A stretch of DNA of 52,535 nt from a virus: the IMG/VR virus record IMGVR_UViG_3300024520_007217, positions 1 through 52,535 of that record; one strand, written 5' to 3'. The position numbers and the translations under genes were made by a program. Of the stretch, positions 22,473 through 29,190 are shown one piece after another (the stretch's first letter is position 1; each line of letters opens with the position of its first letter). The notes below the pieces were generated by a model. That model was not told the DNA's origin. It worked only from the letters and a program-made list of their open reading frames with translations, and made no database searches.

Positions 22473-23698
22473 TTGATTAGTTCAGGCTTGTCTCCCGTGA
22501 GATCGGCCCAGCGTTGAAGACAAACCGCAGCATAGCCAGGGTCTATTTCAATGCCACGACATGCACGGTTGAGTTGGTGAGAAGCGATTAGAGTCGTGCC
22601 AGAACCAAGGAATGGATCAAAAATAATATCATTCTTTTTAGTGCTATTTCTCATTGGACGAGCCATACATTCCATTGGCTTTTGAGTAGGATGATATTCA
22701 TTAATGTTTGGCTGTTTTATATCCCAGACCGACGTTTCATTTGTGTCCCCATACCAATTAGCCCCATTCCGGACACAATACAAACAGGGTTCGTGTTTCT
22801 GCAAATACTGAGCCATAAAGTTCCCATAATGAGCATCTAGCTTATTCCATACTATTAAAGCCCGGACAGACAACCCTATATTATCAACTGCAGAATAAAC
22901 TGCTTTTCCATTTCTGCCTGCAAACCATAGATAAAAAACGGGTTTTTCAGCCTCAAAACGTTGGCCGGTCGATAAAGCATCGAAATACAATAAAATATCA
23001 TCATTTTCGAGTTTAGGTCTTGGCTTATTACTAATGGGATTTCTGCCCCCAATATATGACACACCATAAGGGGGATCTGTAATCATTGCATTGAATCTAT
23101 CGTCTTTCATTACACTTTCCACTATATTTTTATCGGTACAATCCCCCACAGCCATCCGATGCTCACCTAAAGCCCAAAGTTGCCCCAACTTTGTCCCATA
23201 CTCCTCTTGCAGCTCAGCCGCCCGGTCAATCTGCGGCTCGACGTCTTCTGGCGGGTCGTCCTTCACCAACTCGCCCAAAATCTCTTTAAGTTCATCTTCT
23301 CGAAACAGATCATCTAGTTGAATGCCCGTCTCGAGATCAGCCAAGATACGTTCCGGGTCAAAGTCAATCGAGACCTGGGCTGACCGATTGAGATAATAGC
23401 TTAACCGTCGGCCGGCTTCCGTCTCAAGATCAATATCAGCGCGTTTGATGAACACCGGCTGTTGGCCATCGACCTCAATGATAATCGCCTCCTCTGCTGC
23501 CAGCACATCAGCGCTGACCTCCGTCCGATGATTGCCGCCGATGATGCGGTTATTTTTATCGAGCGTTCCTGCCTCTGCAAAGCCAAATTGCTCCATAGAG
23601 TTACGGAGCAGAACATTGCCGCGTTCGGTGTGTCGGTTGGCGTTTAAGAGGTCGGGTTCAATCTCGGATAGTTTGACGACTTTGATTGAGTTGGTCAT
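22469..23698 (-). CDS. ParB-like domain fused to DNA N4/N6 methyltransferase
   Basis: A 409-residue fusion. Residues 1-110 are ParB/Srx-like (VKLSEIEPDLLNANRHTERG, then IIGGNHRTEVSADVL). The methyltransferase part starts at about 165 (LGEHRMAVGDCTD). It has TDPPYGVSY (motif IV) before DPFLGSGTTLIASHQL (motif I), the beta-class order, and PTQKPMEC between them. The product is N6-methyladenine or N4-methylcytosine; the target site cannot be read. ParB-methylases next to terminase genes are common in phages and may mark or protect packaging substrates. An intrinsic terminator precedes the gene, with a TATAAT (23718-23723) in between that could serve as a -10. Confidence 0.93.
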   Translation of the reverse strand: MTNSIKVVKLSEIEPDLLNANRHTERGNVLLRNSMEQFGFAEAGTLDKNNRIIGGNHRTEVSADVLAAEEAIIIEVDGQQPVFIKRADIDLETEAGRRLSYYLNRSAQVSIDFDPERILADLETGIQLDDLFREDELKEILGELVKDDPPEDVEPQIDRAAELQEEYGTKLGQLWALGEHRMAVGDCTDKNIVESVMKDDRFNAMITDPPYGVSYIGGRNPISNKPRPKLENDDILLYFDALSTGQRFEAEKPVFYLWFAGRNGKAVYSAVDNIGLSVRALIVWNKLDAHYGNFMAQYLQKHEPCLYCVRNGANWYGDTNETSVWDIKQPNINEYHPTQKPMECMARPMRNSTKKNDIIFDPFLGSGTTLIASHQLNRACRGIEIDPGYAAVCLQRWADLTGDKPELIK

Positions 23699-23736
23699 CG
23701 GTCACCTCGCTAGGGATATTATACAAGGGCTGAGGC

Positions 23737-23762
23737 AAAATAAAAAACCGCCAGGTGGCGGT
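23737..23762 (-). terminator. Intrinsic terminator upstream of the ParB-methyltransferase/terminase operon
   Basis: Minus strand stem ACCGCC / GGCGGT with an ACCT loop and TTTTTTATTTT tail. It ends the upstream transcript, which passes through repeat copy 4, about 40 nt before the methyltransferase ATG. Confidence 0.85.
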
Positions 23763-23798
23763 ATGGATAAAATATATTGCAAAGAGAGGCGGTTTAGC

Positions 23799-24125
23799 TC
23801 AAAAAGGCAAATCAAATTGGGTTGATGGTTCAGGCACAATCCCCGAATTCCTTTTTTTTATTCCCCAGTTTTTAGCCAGAATACAATATTCTGGGATTCT
23901 ATCTGCTTCTGTCCACATGAAATTAGCCATGGCTCCGTCCCTTTGATTGGACCTCATGCCCCATTTGATAATCCCCTGGTTTGTTGCTCGTTGGGTTGCT
24001 CCCCAGTCCAGGAATATCCAATCCTCAAAAAGATTATCTTTATCACGATCATAACCCACGAAATAATAGAGAGCCCCTCGCTCACCGTGCCTGTGGGGAC
24101 GACACTGGATTAAAATCTTATCCAT
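23799..24125 (-). CDS. Hypothetical protein whose N-terminus is supplied by repeat copy 4
   Basis: A 108-residue frame. The first 17 residues are encoded by the dispersed repeat, and the genuine protein-like part begins at about 24073 with YYFVGYDRDKDNLFEDWIFLDWGATQR. It ends STQFDLPF. The later part, WTEADRIPEYCILAKNWGIKK, also reads as real coding sequence. No recognised family. Either the repeat supplies a new start codon, or the original 5' end was lost when the repeat arrived and the gene is a remnant. Confidence 0.48.
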   Translation of the reverse strand: MDKILIQCRPHRHGERGALYYFVGYDRDKDNLFEDWIFLDWGATQRATNQGIIKWGMRSNQRDGAMANFMWTEADRIPEYCILAKNWGIKKRNSGIVPEPSTQFDLPF

Positions 24126-24220
24126 CTCCCACGGTGCGGCGATTCCTGTTTCGCGGGGCCTCTAGTGAGTCGCCCTCCGCAGGCATTATTATCGAGACGA
24201 CGCGAGTCCTACCGCCCCGG
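24075..24220 (-). repeat. Dispersed structured repeat, copy 4
   Basis: Same element as copies 1-3. The inner stem uses the GACTC/GAG loop variant of copy 2; the 3' part (CCGTGGGAG ... CCACAGGCACGG) matches copy 1. So loop types are mixed between copies, as if by recombination or under structural selection. It runs directly into the 23799-24125 frame. Confidence 0.8.
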
Positions 24221-24262
24221 ATTGGCATTTTAAACGCCTGCCAACCTAAGCGCTTTATACTT

Positions 24263-24335
24263 GTCCAAACAAAAAGGGCTCAGTCTCTAGGTAGCGACAC
24301 CTGGAACGAGGTTTCCCGCCGAGACTGAGCCCTTT
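24263..24335 (-). terminator. Long-stem intrinsic terminator
   Basis: Perfect 15-bp arms (AAAGGGCTCAGTCTC and its complement) around a 33-nt loop, followed on the minus strand by TTTTTGTTTGG. The loop holds a small AGGT/ACCT hairpin. It would end any transcript started at 24630-24659. Confidence 0.8.
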
Positions 24336-24397
24336 ATTAGCATTTTACTTGATAATAGCAGCCGTTCCAAATGTCGCTAGAAGTATTATACCCCCAT

Positions 24398-24493
24398 TCA
24401 CCCAAAACCACAAAAACAGATGACCCCGGCCAATGCGCTGCGGAGCACCAACCGGGGCCAAATAAAATAATGCTGCAGGGTCGCTAAATCCAT
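24398..24493 (-). CDS. Possible 31-residue hydrophobic peptide inside a hairpin
   Basis: A short frame with strong GGAGGGCG before its ATG. It has a hydrophobic segment at residues 19-30 (ALAGVICFCGFG). The ribosome-binding site and start codon lie within the loop of the 9-bp stem at 24468-24510. A second open frame over the same DNA, without ATG, encodes a Trp/Ile-rich hydrophobic stretch, so the reading frame is uncertain. Confidence 0.25.
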   Translation of the reverse strand: MDLATLQHYFIWPRLVLRSALAGVICFCGFG

Positions 24494-24510
24494 CGCCCTC
24501 CGCAGCATTA
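24468..24510 (-). ncRNA. Hairpin related to the core of the dispersed repeat
   Basis: Stem TAATGCTGC / GCAGCATTA around GGAGGGCGATGGATTTAGCG. The part from AATGC to ACCCTGC aligns with the centre of the four-copy repeat (AATGCCTGTGGAGGGCTATG...AGCCCTGC). The 24340-24623 interval also holds a CCCCGG/CCGGGG stem (24424-24457). No convincing longer gene is seen in 24230-24623, so this looks like a small structured-RNA locus. Confidence 0.45.
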
Positions 24511-24556
24511 CATTATATGAAGTTTACGCATGGGGTGGCGATTGTCAAACCCTGCG

Positions 24557-24590
24557 CAAAAAAATGGCCTGATGAGAAAGGCATCAGGCC
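24557..24590 (-). terminator. Intrinsic terminator close to promoter
   Basis: Stem GGCCTGATG / CATCAGGCC with a 7-nt loop, then ATTTTTTTGCGC on the minus strand. It lies only about 35 nt after the predicted start of the 24630-24659 promoter, so that promoter would make a very short RNA unless transcription reads through. Confidence 0.85.
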
Positions 24591-24629
24591 GAACAATCAG
24601 CAATGGGTCATACGATTGAATTTGGCAAA

Positions 24630-24659
24630 ATTATACCACATAGCCAGATTAGTTGTCAA
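24630..24659 (-). promoter_or_regulatory. Consensus promoter ahead of the non-coding cluster
   Basis: Minus strand TTGACA, 18-nt spacer, TATAAT. The -35 overlaps the last codons of the 24649-25227 gene. Expected start about 24623; the first 300 nt downstream contain only hairpins and a tiny frame. Confidence 0.78.
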
Positions 24660-25227
24660 CCCTTTTTAATACCGCAAAGGGTTGGGTGACCCACGATACC
24701 TCTCTCTGGATACAGAAGCCGGCCAAACAGATATCATAAACCGATCTGCCCTTGATAATCGCGCTTTCTGCAAAAAAATCTTCGGGGATTTTACCGACTC
24801 TCAGATGATCTAGCCCGCAACCCTCAGAATCGGAAGGACTCGACACTGAGGGGATGATTCTTACTTTATCGTTCCTTATCTCCATAAATCGCTCACTTGC
24901 CCCAGATGTGTACCGGCAATACACAACCGTGATAATTATCGAATCGCCTGCTTGATAAACATCACGATTTGTATCAAATGGCGCATTAAAAAATTCTATC
25001 GGCGGGTTCTCGTAGAACCTGACAAAAACTAACGCGAAAAGAACCAGGCCCACATTAATCATGATTATGACTGACACTATGGACTCCCGGATTCTGTCTG
25101 AATCAAGGGAGGCTAACTCCAAAAAGCTGGAGAATAATCGCGAGACCTTGGGCGCCACCCAGGACGCCCAAGCCAATTTGAATGCCGGTAATTTTCGCTT
25201 TTTCGACTTTTCGTTCTTCTCTTTCAC
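24649..25227 (-). CDS. Single-pass membrane protein overlapping the coiled-coil gene
   Basis: A frame of up to 192 residues with a GTG start. A basic N-terminal stretch is followed by one strong membrane segment at about 49-70 (IVSVIIMINVGLVLFALVFV). A mostly beta domain outside the membrane follows, with Cys near 102, 136, 169 and 172 that could form disulfides. The first 42 codons overlap the end of the 25103-25480 gene in another frame; a later start at 25062 would remove the overlap and leave only half of the membrane segment, so the longer form is more likely. The arrangement recalls overlapping spanin genes, but no lipobox is present. Confidence 0.55.
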   Translation of the reverse strand: MKEKNEKSKKRKLPAFKLAWASWVAPKVSRLFSSFLELASLDSDRIRESIVSVIIMINVGLVLFALVFVRFYENPPIEFFNAPFDTNRDVYQAGDSIIITVVYCRYTSGASERFMEIRNDKVRIIPSVSSPSDSEGCGLDHLRVGKIPEDFFAESAIIKGRSVYDICLAGFCIQREVSWVTQPFAVLKRVDN

Positions 25228-25480
25228 TCCTCGATTCTTCCCTCACTTCCTTAAGAATTTTTTCGTATTCATCAAAGCGGTCCAAGAGCCCCTTAACTCG
25301 GATGTCTTTCTCCCCGTAAACTACCAGCTTTAACTGGTCTAACGATAGATTAACGTGATTCAGATGCTCGCCGGTATCTGCATCAACTTTGTTCAAAAAC
25401 GTTTCAAGGTCCTTGATCCTCTGCTCATGCTCATTAATCCGATTTTCAATGAGATTCACTCTGGAGTTGTCATCCACCAT
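25103..25480 (-). CDS. Coiled-coil protein with C-terminal membrane anchor
   Basis: A 125-residue protein. Residues 5-35 and 65-95 form an acidic/basic coiled coil (RINEHEQRIKDLETFLNKV; RFDEYEKILKEVREESRSER). Residues 96-120 are a Gly/Leu/Ile-rich membrane segment (IGLGVLGGAQGLAIILQLF). This layout resembles XhlA-like and other phage small membrane proteins used with holins. A poly-coiled N-terminus facing the cytoplasm and a C-terminal tail anchor would fit a holin accessory or head-membrane protein. The last 125 nt are shared with the next gene. Confidence 0.6.
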   Translation of the reverse strand: MVDDNSRVNLIENRINEHEQRIKDLETFLNKVDADTGEHLNHVNLSLDQLKLVVYGEKDIRVKGLLDRFDEYEKILKEVREESRSEREERKVEKAKITGIQIGLGVLGGAQGLAIILQLFGVSLP

Positions 25481-25553
25481 ACTGTATCCTTATCCGAATC
25501 TTGTTCTCATTTAAATTTTACACGATTCTGAAGGTACGTCAATGCTTCGCAAC

Positions 25554-26060
25554 TTAAAGTTTCGTTTTTGAGGATGGAGAACCAACCAAGAGTCCTCCAA
25601 GCTGAACCCGAGATGTCGCCTCGATGCGGAGCGGATCAGGGTCATTATCTGCGGACAATAATCGGCGCTCTCCCGTATTGAAATCGATACTTCGCGGGTT
25701 GTTGGCCGGCCCATAATAAATCAAGACAGGATACTGCCTGGTGACGCTATCTAGCGGAATCTGTTGTATCCGATCATGCTTAATTCGATTGGCGGCCAGG
25801 GCAACAAAATAATAGCTGGAAGCCAGGGTTAGGGAGATCATCATAATGCTCAAGCTGCCAGTTAGCACCCACATCGCTACCTCTTTGGTAGCCAGACGAG
25901 TATCTTCCAGTATCCGATTATCGGTCATTGCCTGGTTATGCAAATCTCGAGATCGCCTGGTCCGTTCTCGAATCCGTTCGGCCTTTGCGTCACGAATCGG
26001 GTTAGTGCAGCCGGTTGAGAAAATCAAAAGAACGAATAAAACAACTATTAATTTGTTCAT
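25554..26060 (-). CDS. Lipoprotein with an additional membrane segment
   Basis: A 168-residue protein from the ATG at 26060; the longer frame would run into the upstream gene. The N-terminus MNKLIVVLFVLLIFSTGCTNP is a lipoprotein signal, with lipobox FSTGC giving a lipidated Cys at 18. A basic helix (RDAKAERIRERTRRSRD) follows, then a membrane segment at about 62-85 (WVLTGSLSIMMISLTLASSYYFVAL) and a soluble C-terminal part. The ATG overlaps the stop of the 48-residue membrane gene (ATGA). A lipoprotein next to small membrane proteins in a phage suggests lysis (spanin-like) or superinfection exclusion. Confidence 0.65.
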   Translation of the reverse strand: MNKLIVVLFVLLIFSTGCTNPIRDAKAERIRERTRRSRDLHNQAMTDNRILEDTRLATKEVAMWVLTGSLSIMMISLTLASSYYFVALAANRIKHDRIQQIPLDSVTRQYPVLIYYGPANNPRSIDFNTGERRLLSADNDPDPLRIEATSRVQLGGLLVGSPSSKTKL

Positions 26061-26203
26061 TCCCAATAGTAGATAATGCTTACTGAAATAACCCCAGCAA
26101 GGAAACCGAAAAACCAATGGTAAGCGGGATGAAGAGAATTCAGGAAGATACTAATTACAAAAAAAAGAGCAGTGATCGCCATGCTAACAAGTAGATATTT
26201 CAT
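26057..26203 (-). CDS. 48-residue two-helix membrane protein, holin candidate
   Basis: A short gene with a strong ribosome-binding site (GAGGGGAGGAACAG before ATG). Its product is almost entirely two membrane segments (about 3-22 and 30-45) joined by LNSLHPAYHW. No charged loop except the ends. Small size, two membrane spans and a neighbouring lipoprotein fit a class II-type holin or other small late membrane protein. The stop overlaps the lipoprotein ATG. Confidence 0.6.
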   Translation of the reverse strand: MKYLLVSMAITALFFVISIFLNSLHPAYHWFFGFLAGVISVSIIYYWE

Positions 26204-26264
26204 CTGTTCCTCCCCTCATACTGTTGACTAATTCTACGACAAAATCGGTTTCTCTGTTGGTCAT
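26184..26264 (-). CDS. Possible 26-residue leader peptide
   Basis: A short frame MTNRETDFVVELVNSMRGG... with GGGGGCATTAC before the ATG, ending inside the 48-residue membrane gene. It may be a translation-coupling leader or chance. Confidence 0.25.
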   Translation of the reverse strand: MTNRETDFVVELVNSMRGGTDEISTC

Positions 26265-26276
26265 GTAATGCCCCCT

Positions 26277-27092
26277 TTAAACCTTAATATACCAAGGTTT
26301 CCAAAACCCATCCTCTTTATAAAAATCCTTAAAAATTAATGGCTCCGACTCAATCATCCGCTCTAGCATCATAGACGCCACCATACAAATTTCTTCCTCT
26401 GCGTGAGGAGAACAACGCATCGTAAAGATATGACGCAGCGCCCTCAAATTGCCAGACCAAACGCCGCCGGTCGCTACGCCTGTCCCGATGATACGCCGGA
26501 AGAGGGAAGTAAGTTTCTTCTTCTCGCTAAATTTTTTGACGCTCTCTGAATAATCCCAGATGGCTAATAATTCCCTGTAATTGTCTTCCATCTGGAGAAA
26601 GGCCCGATCAAACAAGGCTCTTGTTTGACCCTTGGCGGCCAGAATATGGGGCGAGTCCTCCTCCTCATCTTGGATAGACAAGGGGACCCAATAGGGAATA
26701 TCTGCAAAGGAAATATACCGCATAGACCCCTCGCTAATTGCCATCCCCGCTCGATGGCGGTTCATCTCGGCTGTGAACACTCGCGATACATTTTCTAATG
26801 CGAATGTGCAAGAGGCATGTTCAAGAACTGATCCATGCCCAACCCGAAGAATATTGTCTATAAAATCCCCCAGGTCTTTCCTCACCCTCGTTATGTTCGG
26901 ATTGGGGCCAACCTCATAGCTCATATAGCAGCGCTTTGCCGCCAACTGAACCAACAAAGTTCCCATTTGGATAGCCTGCTTCTCGGGCAAAATGTATTGT
27001 TTTGCGCCAATAGAACCTAACCAATGTCTTGTTTCTTGATAATCAATCTCAGTCTTAGCAATCAAAAACACTGTGGGGGTAACATGTCTCAT
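26277..27092 (-). CDS. thyX: FAD-dependent thymidylate synthase (ThyX)
   Basis: A 271-residue protein with the ThyX fold: VGHGSVLEHASCTF (FAD/dUMP region), NRHRAGMAISEGSMRY (the ThyX signature region) and RALRHIFTMRCSPHAEEEI near the C-terminus. It converts dUMP to dTMP with FAD and methylene-tetrahydrofolate. The signature differs slightly from the usual RHRxxSxNExSxRY: there is one extra residue before the final SMRY, as in some phage and group-II forms. Length is normal. In a phage it supplies dTTP for replication, together with the MazG-like protein downstream. Confidence 0.95.
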   Translation of the reverse strand: MRHVTPTVFLIAKTEIDYQETRHWLGSIGAKQYILPEKQAIQMGTLLVQLAAKRCYMSYEVGPNPNITRVRKDLGDFIDNILRVGHGSVLEHASCTFALENVSRVFTAEMNRHRAGMAISEGSMRYISFADIPYWVPLSIQDEEEDSPHILAAKGQTRALFDRAFLQMEDNYRELLAIWDYSESVKKFSEKKKLTSLFRRIIGTGVATGGVWSGNLRALRHIFTMRCSPHAEEEICMVASMMLERMIESEPLIFKDFYKEDGFWKPWYIKV

Positions 27093-27108
27093 TCTTCATC
27101 TCCCAGGT

Positions 27109-27966
27109 TTATATTACTTCAGGTTTCGCTTTCCCGTTTAATGTCCTCAAGTCTCGTTTCACTGTAGATAGCGAGGTGCCAAACCCAAGGTCATTCAATT
27201 GGGTCAATAGCTCATTTTGAGTGATACCGGAATGAGCCTTTTTGAGGTCCAAAATGGCCTGTTTCCGCTCATCCGACTTAGTTCGTTTGACCTCGTTGGC
27301 CCGATCTAATAGGGTCATTTCATTGGTGTCATTTGCCGCATATGACCCCATAATTAGCTCATTTTCTCTTTTAGAAGTTTCCAAAATTAAAGTGTCAAGT
27401 TCTGTTTTTTTATCTTTAATTAAGGTGTCAAGCTCTTTGACCTGAGCCGACAACCCGCTCCTCTTTTTTTGCAGAGTGACCCGTTCCGTTCTCTCCTTTT
27501 GCCACGTTTGCATATCAGTCGAAACCGCATTGCTGACATAAGTTGAGACTGCAACTATCACAAAGCTGGGATAGATTATAATCAAGGCGTCCCGATATAT
27601 TTCAACGCCGATAGCCAGAGCAAAAACAACCGCAAAATAGATAATGGCCATAGTTAACGTCACCTGAAACGGAGCAACGGGTTCTGACTGTATTCTGGAT
27701 TTATTCCAATTCCAACTTTTTACCGCCGTCCGGGCGGAAAACATACCAATTAGTTCAATTGCTACGGCAGTACTGTAAGCTACCCAAAGCGGTGTCTTGG
27801 TAACCATCGCGCTATAAATAGCGAAGGCTGGGGGTAACGGAGCCAGGATCGGGGCGAATCGAGTGACAGTATCGGTAAAAATGCCCTCCACCATCCCGAT
27901 AAATCCAGAGACTACAGTTTGCGTCCCATCATAAAACGCCAAAATTTTATTAGGTAAGGTGGTCAT
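27109..27966 (-). CDS. Membrane-anchored protein with C-terminal winged-helix domain
   Basis: A 285-residue protein. The N-terminal half has four hydrophobic segments: about 38-53, 60-76, 103-122 and 126-146. A charged coiled coil follows (about 152-200, WQKERTERVTLQKKRSGLSAQVKELD). The C-terminus (about 232-278) is a winged helix-turn-helix: ERKQAILDLKKAHSGITQNELLTQLNDLGFGTSLSTVKRDLRTL, similar to plasmid and phage 'STVKRD' repressor-type domains. I infer a one-component membrane sensor or a protein that tethers phage DNA to the membrane. ThyX lies directly downstream, with 16 nt between them. Confidence 0.65.
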   Translation of the reverse strand: MTTLPNKILAFYDGTQTVVSGFIGMVEGIFTDTVTRFAPILAPLPPAFAIYSAMVTKTPLWVAYSTAVAIELIGMFSARTAVKSWNWNKSRIQSEPVAPFQVTLTMAIIYFAVVFALAIGVEIYRDALIIIYPSFVIVAVSTYVSNAVSTDMQTWQKERTERVTLQKKRSGLSAQVKELDTLIKDKKTELDTLILETSKRENELIMGSYAANDTNEMTLLDRANEVKRTKSDERKQAILDLKKAHSGITQNELLTQLNDLGFGTSLSTVKRDLRTLNGKAKPEVI

Positions 27967-27991
27967 TTATCTGCTCCCTCTCTTTTGGCCA

Positions 27992-28495
27992 TCAACATCC
28001 CCCCCCCGCTGACGAGCCTTGACTGGTGCTATTCTCAGTTGTAAATCCATCAGGATAGCGCCCCCTCAATTTATCCACGTTCCCCTGAGCCACATCTTCC
28101 AGAAGCAGACCCACCTCACCAGTCAATGCCGCCCAATAAAATCCGTTGTCCCCAAGCTCATCAGCCCACATTGCGGGAGTCCCTTTATCAAGAAGCTCGA
28201 TCAATTCGCAAGCTTCCCCAATCAGCCCCAGGATGCACAGGATTTTGATCAGATGCCCGTCAACCGTAATATCTCGGCCATCAACCCGCGAGACATTATC
28301 AAGGTCGTCATACGTTCCTCCTCTATCAAGGTCACGCCCGTGAAATAATCCTTTCTTGATCCGCTCCACGGTCCTTCCGAATACTTGAGCGCAGGCCAGG
28401 GTTTTTTGCAACAGGGCTCGACTGCTAAAGTCGAGGTCCGGGGGATCGACAAGCAACGTTCGTTTTACGTGTTTTTGATATTCATTCAGTTCCAT
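27992..28495 (-). CDS. MazG-like nucleotide pyrophosphohydrolase-type protein
   Basis: A 167-residue mostly helical protein. The core LCILGLIGEACELIELLDKG and ADELGDNGFYWAALTGEVGLLLEDVAQGNVDKLRGRYPDGF match the MazG-like pattern: the ExxE of helix one, the ExxD-type pair ELGDNGFYW of helix two, and NVDKLRGRYPDGF as the family's C-terminal signature. These enzymes hydrolyse (d)NTPs or ppGpp-like alarmones. The tail SQGSSAGGGC is low complexity. The gene overlaps the upstream membrane-protein gene by 10 nt. It pairs naturally with ThyX in nucleotide-pool control. Confidence 0.82.
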   Translation of the reverse strand: MELNEYQKHVKRTLLVDPPDLDFSSRALLQKTLACAQVFGRTVERIKKGLFHGRDLDRGGTYDDLDNVSRVDGRDITVDGHLIKILCILGLIGEACELIELLDKGTPAMWADELGDNGFYWAALTGEVGLLLEDVAQGNVDKLRGRYPDGFTTENSTSQGSSAGGGC

Positions 28496-28758
28496 AAATC
28501 ATCATCTCCTATAATATATATAATTGTCACAATAAAAATTATTGACACGATGACAGCCGCTATTATCGCCCCTACCAAAAGCATATTTTCGCCCGAATTC
28601 CACTTTGACGCAGCTTCCACCACGTTTTGACAAGCGTCAAAATGCCATAAACCACTTTTGCACGCCCGCCATAGATGATCGTAAAGCGCATTTTTGGCTT
28701 TGACATTTTGATTTTGACGGATTTTGACGGAATCGGGGGCATAATCGCACCTTGTCAA
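28486..28758 (-). CDS. Small single-pass membrane protein
   Basis: A 90-residue protein with a soluble N-terminal 58 residues containing three Cys and several Trp (YDHLWRACKSGLWHFDACQNVV). One strong membrane segment follows (about 60-84, LLVGAIIAAVIVSIIFIVTIIYII) and an acidic tail. The soluble part probably faces the periplasm or outside if the tail is inside. No known family. The repeated 'TTTTGACG' words in the DNA around 28600-28740 give it unusual base composition. It overlaps the MazG-like gene start. Confidence 0.55.
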   Translation of the reverse strand: MTRCDYAPDSVKIRQNQNVKAKNALYDHLWRACKSGLWHFDACQNVVEAASKWNSGENMLLVGAIIAAVIVSIIFIVTIIYIIGDDDLWN

Positions 28759-28902
28759 AAAGACTGGGGGGGGGAGGGGCAGTATCTAAATACTATCCTG
28801 TCAGTTCCTTAGAAATCTTTTCGAATATACGATCACGATCTTCCGATGAGTCGTACTCGATTTCTCGACTCGCCCCCTTTGAAAAAATCGCTGATTTTGG
28901 AC

Positions 28903-29115
28903 TTAACCCACAATATGTTGTATTTTTGCGCTTTCAATTACATCCTGGGCAGTCATATCCCAGCAGTTGATCGCTTGGAAATCGACTGTATTGCCATTCT
29001 CGATTTCAATACTTGATGATTCAATAGCTGCCACTGTGGCGGTTTGCCCGTCACACTTCAAGATGACCTGCTGACCGATTTCTAAATTTTCCTTGTTTGG
29101 CCGGTAATTAATCAT
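28903..29115 (-). CDS. Small beta-rich protein
   Basis: A 70-residue product with ribosome-binding site AAGGAGAAAGAAA. The sequence IGQQVILKCDGQTATVAAIESSSIEIENGNTVDF reads as a five-stranded SH3-like or Tudor-like barrel, followed by a short helix. Such small barrels are common among phage accessory proteins. A TTGACA at about 29145 with a weak -10 may start its transcript. The 140 nt between it and the next gene contain only an open stretch without a start codon. Confidence 0.55.
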   Translation of the reverse strand: MINYRPNKENLEIGQQVILKCDGQTATVAAIESSSIEIENGNTVDFQAINCWDMTAQDVIESAKIQHIVG

Positions 29116-29190
29116 TTTCTTTCTCCTTAATTTAGTTAAATTTAATTGTCAACCCCCAAAATTCACAAATTCTTAGAGAGTCCCTATTTA

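Noticed and set aside
2764-24220. Dispersed repeat as an intact IS200/IS605 element
   Set aside because: No transposase or TnpB gene is adjacent to any copy and I could not define insertion ends, so only a remnant or guide-RNA-like origin remains as a hypothesis.
28752-28970. Plus-strand 72-residue frame at 28.8 kb
   Set aside because: It is antisense to minus-strand coding sequence, has no ribosome-binding site and lies in an all-minus operon region.
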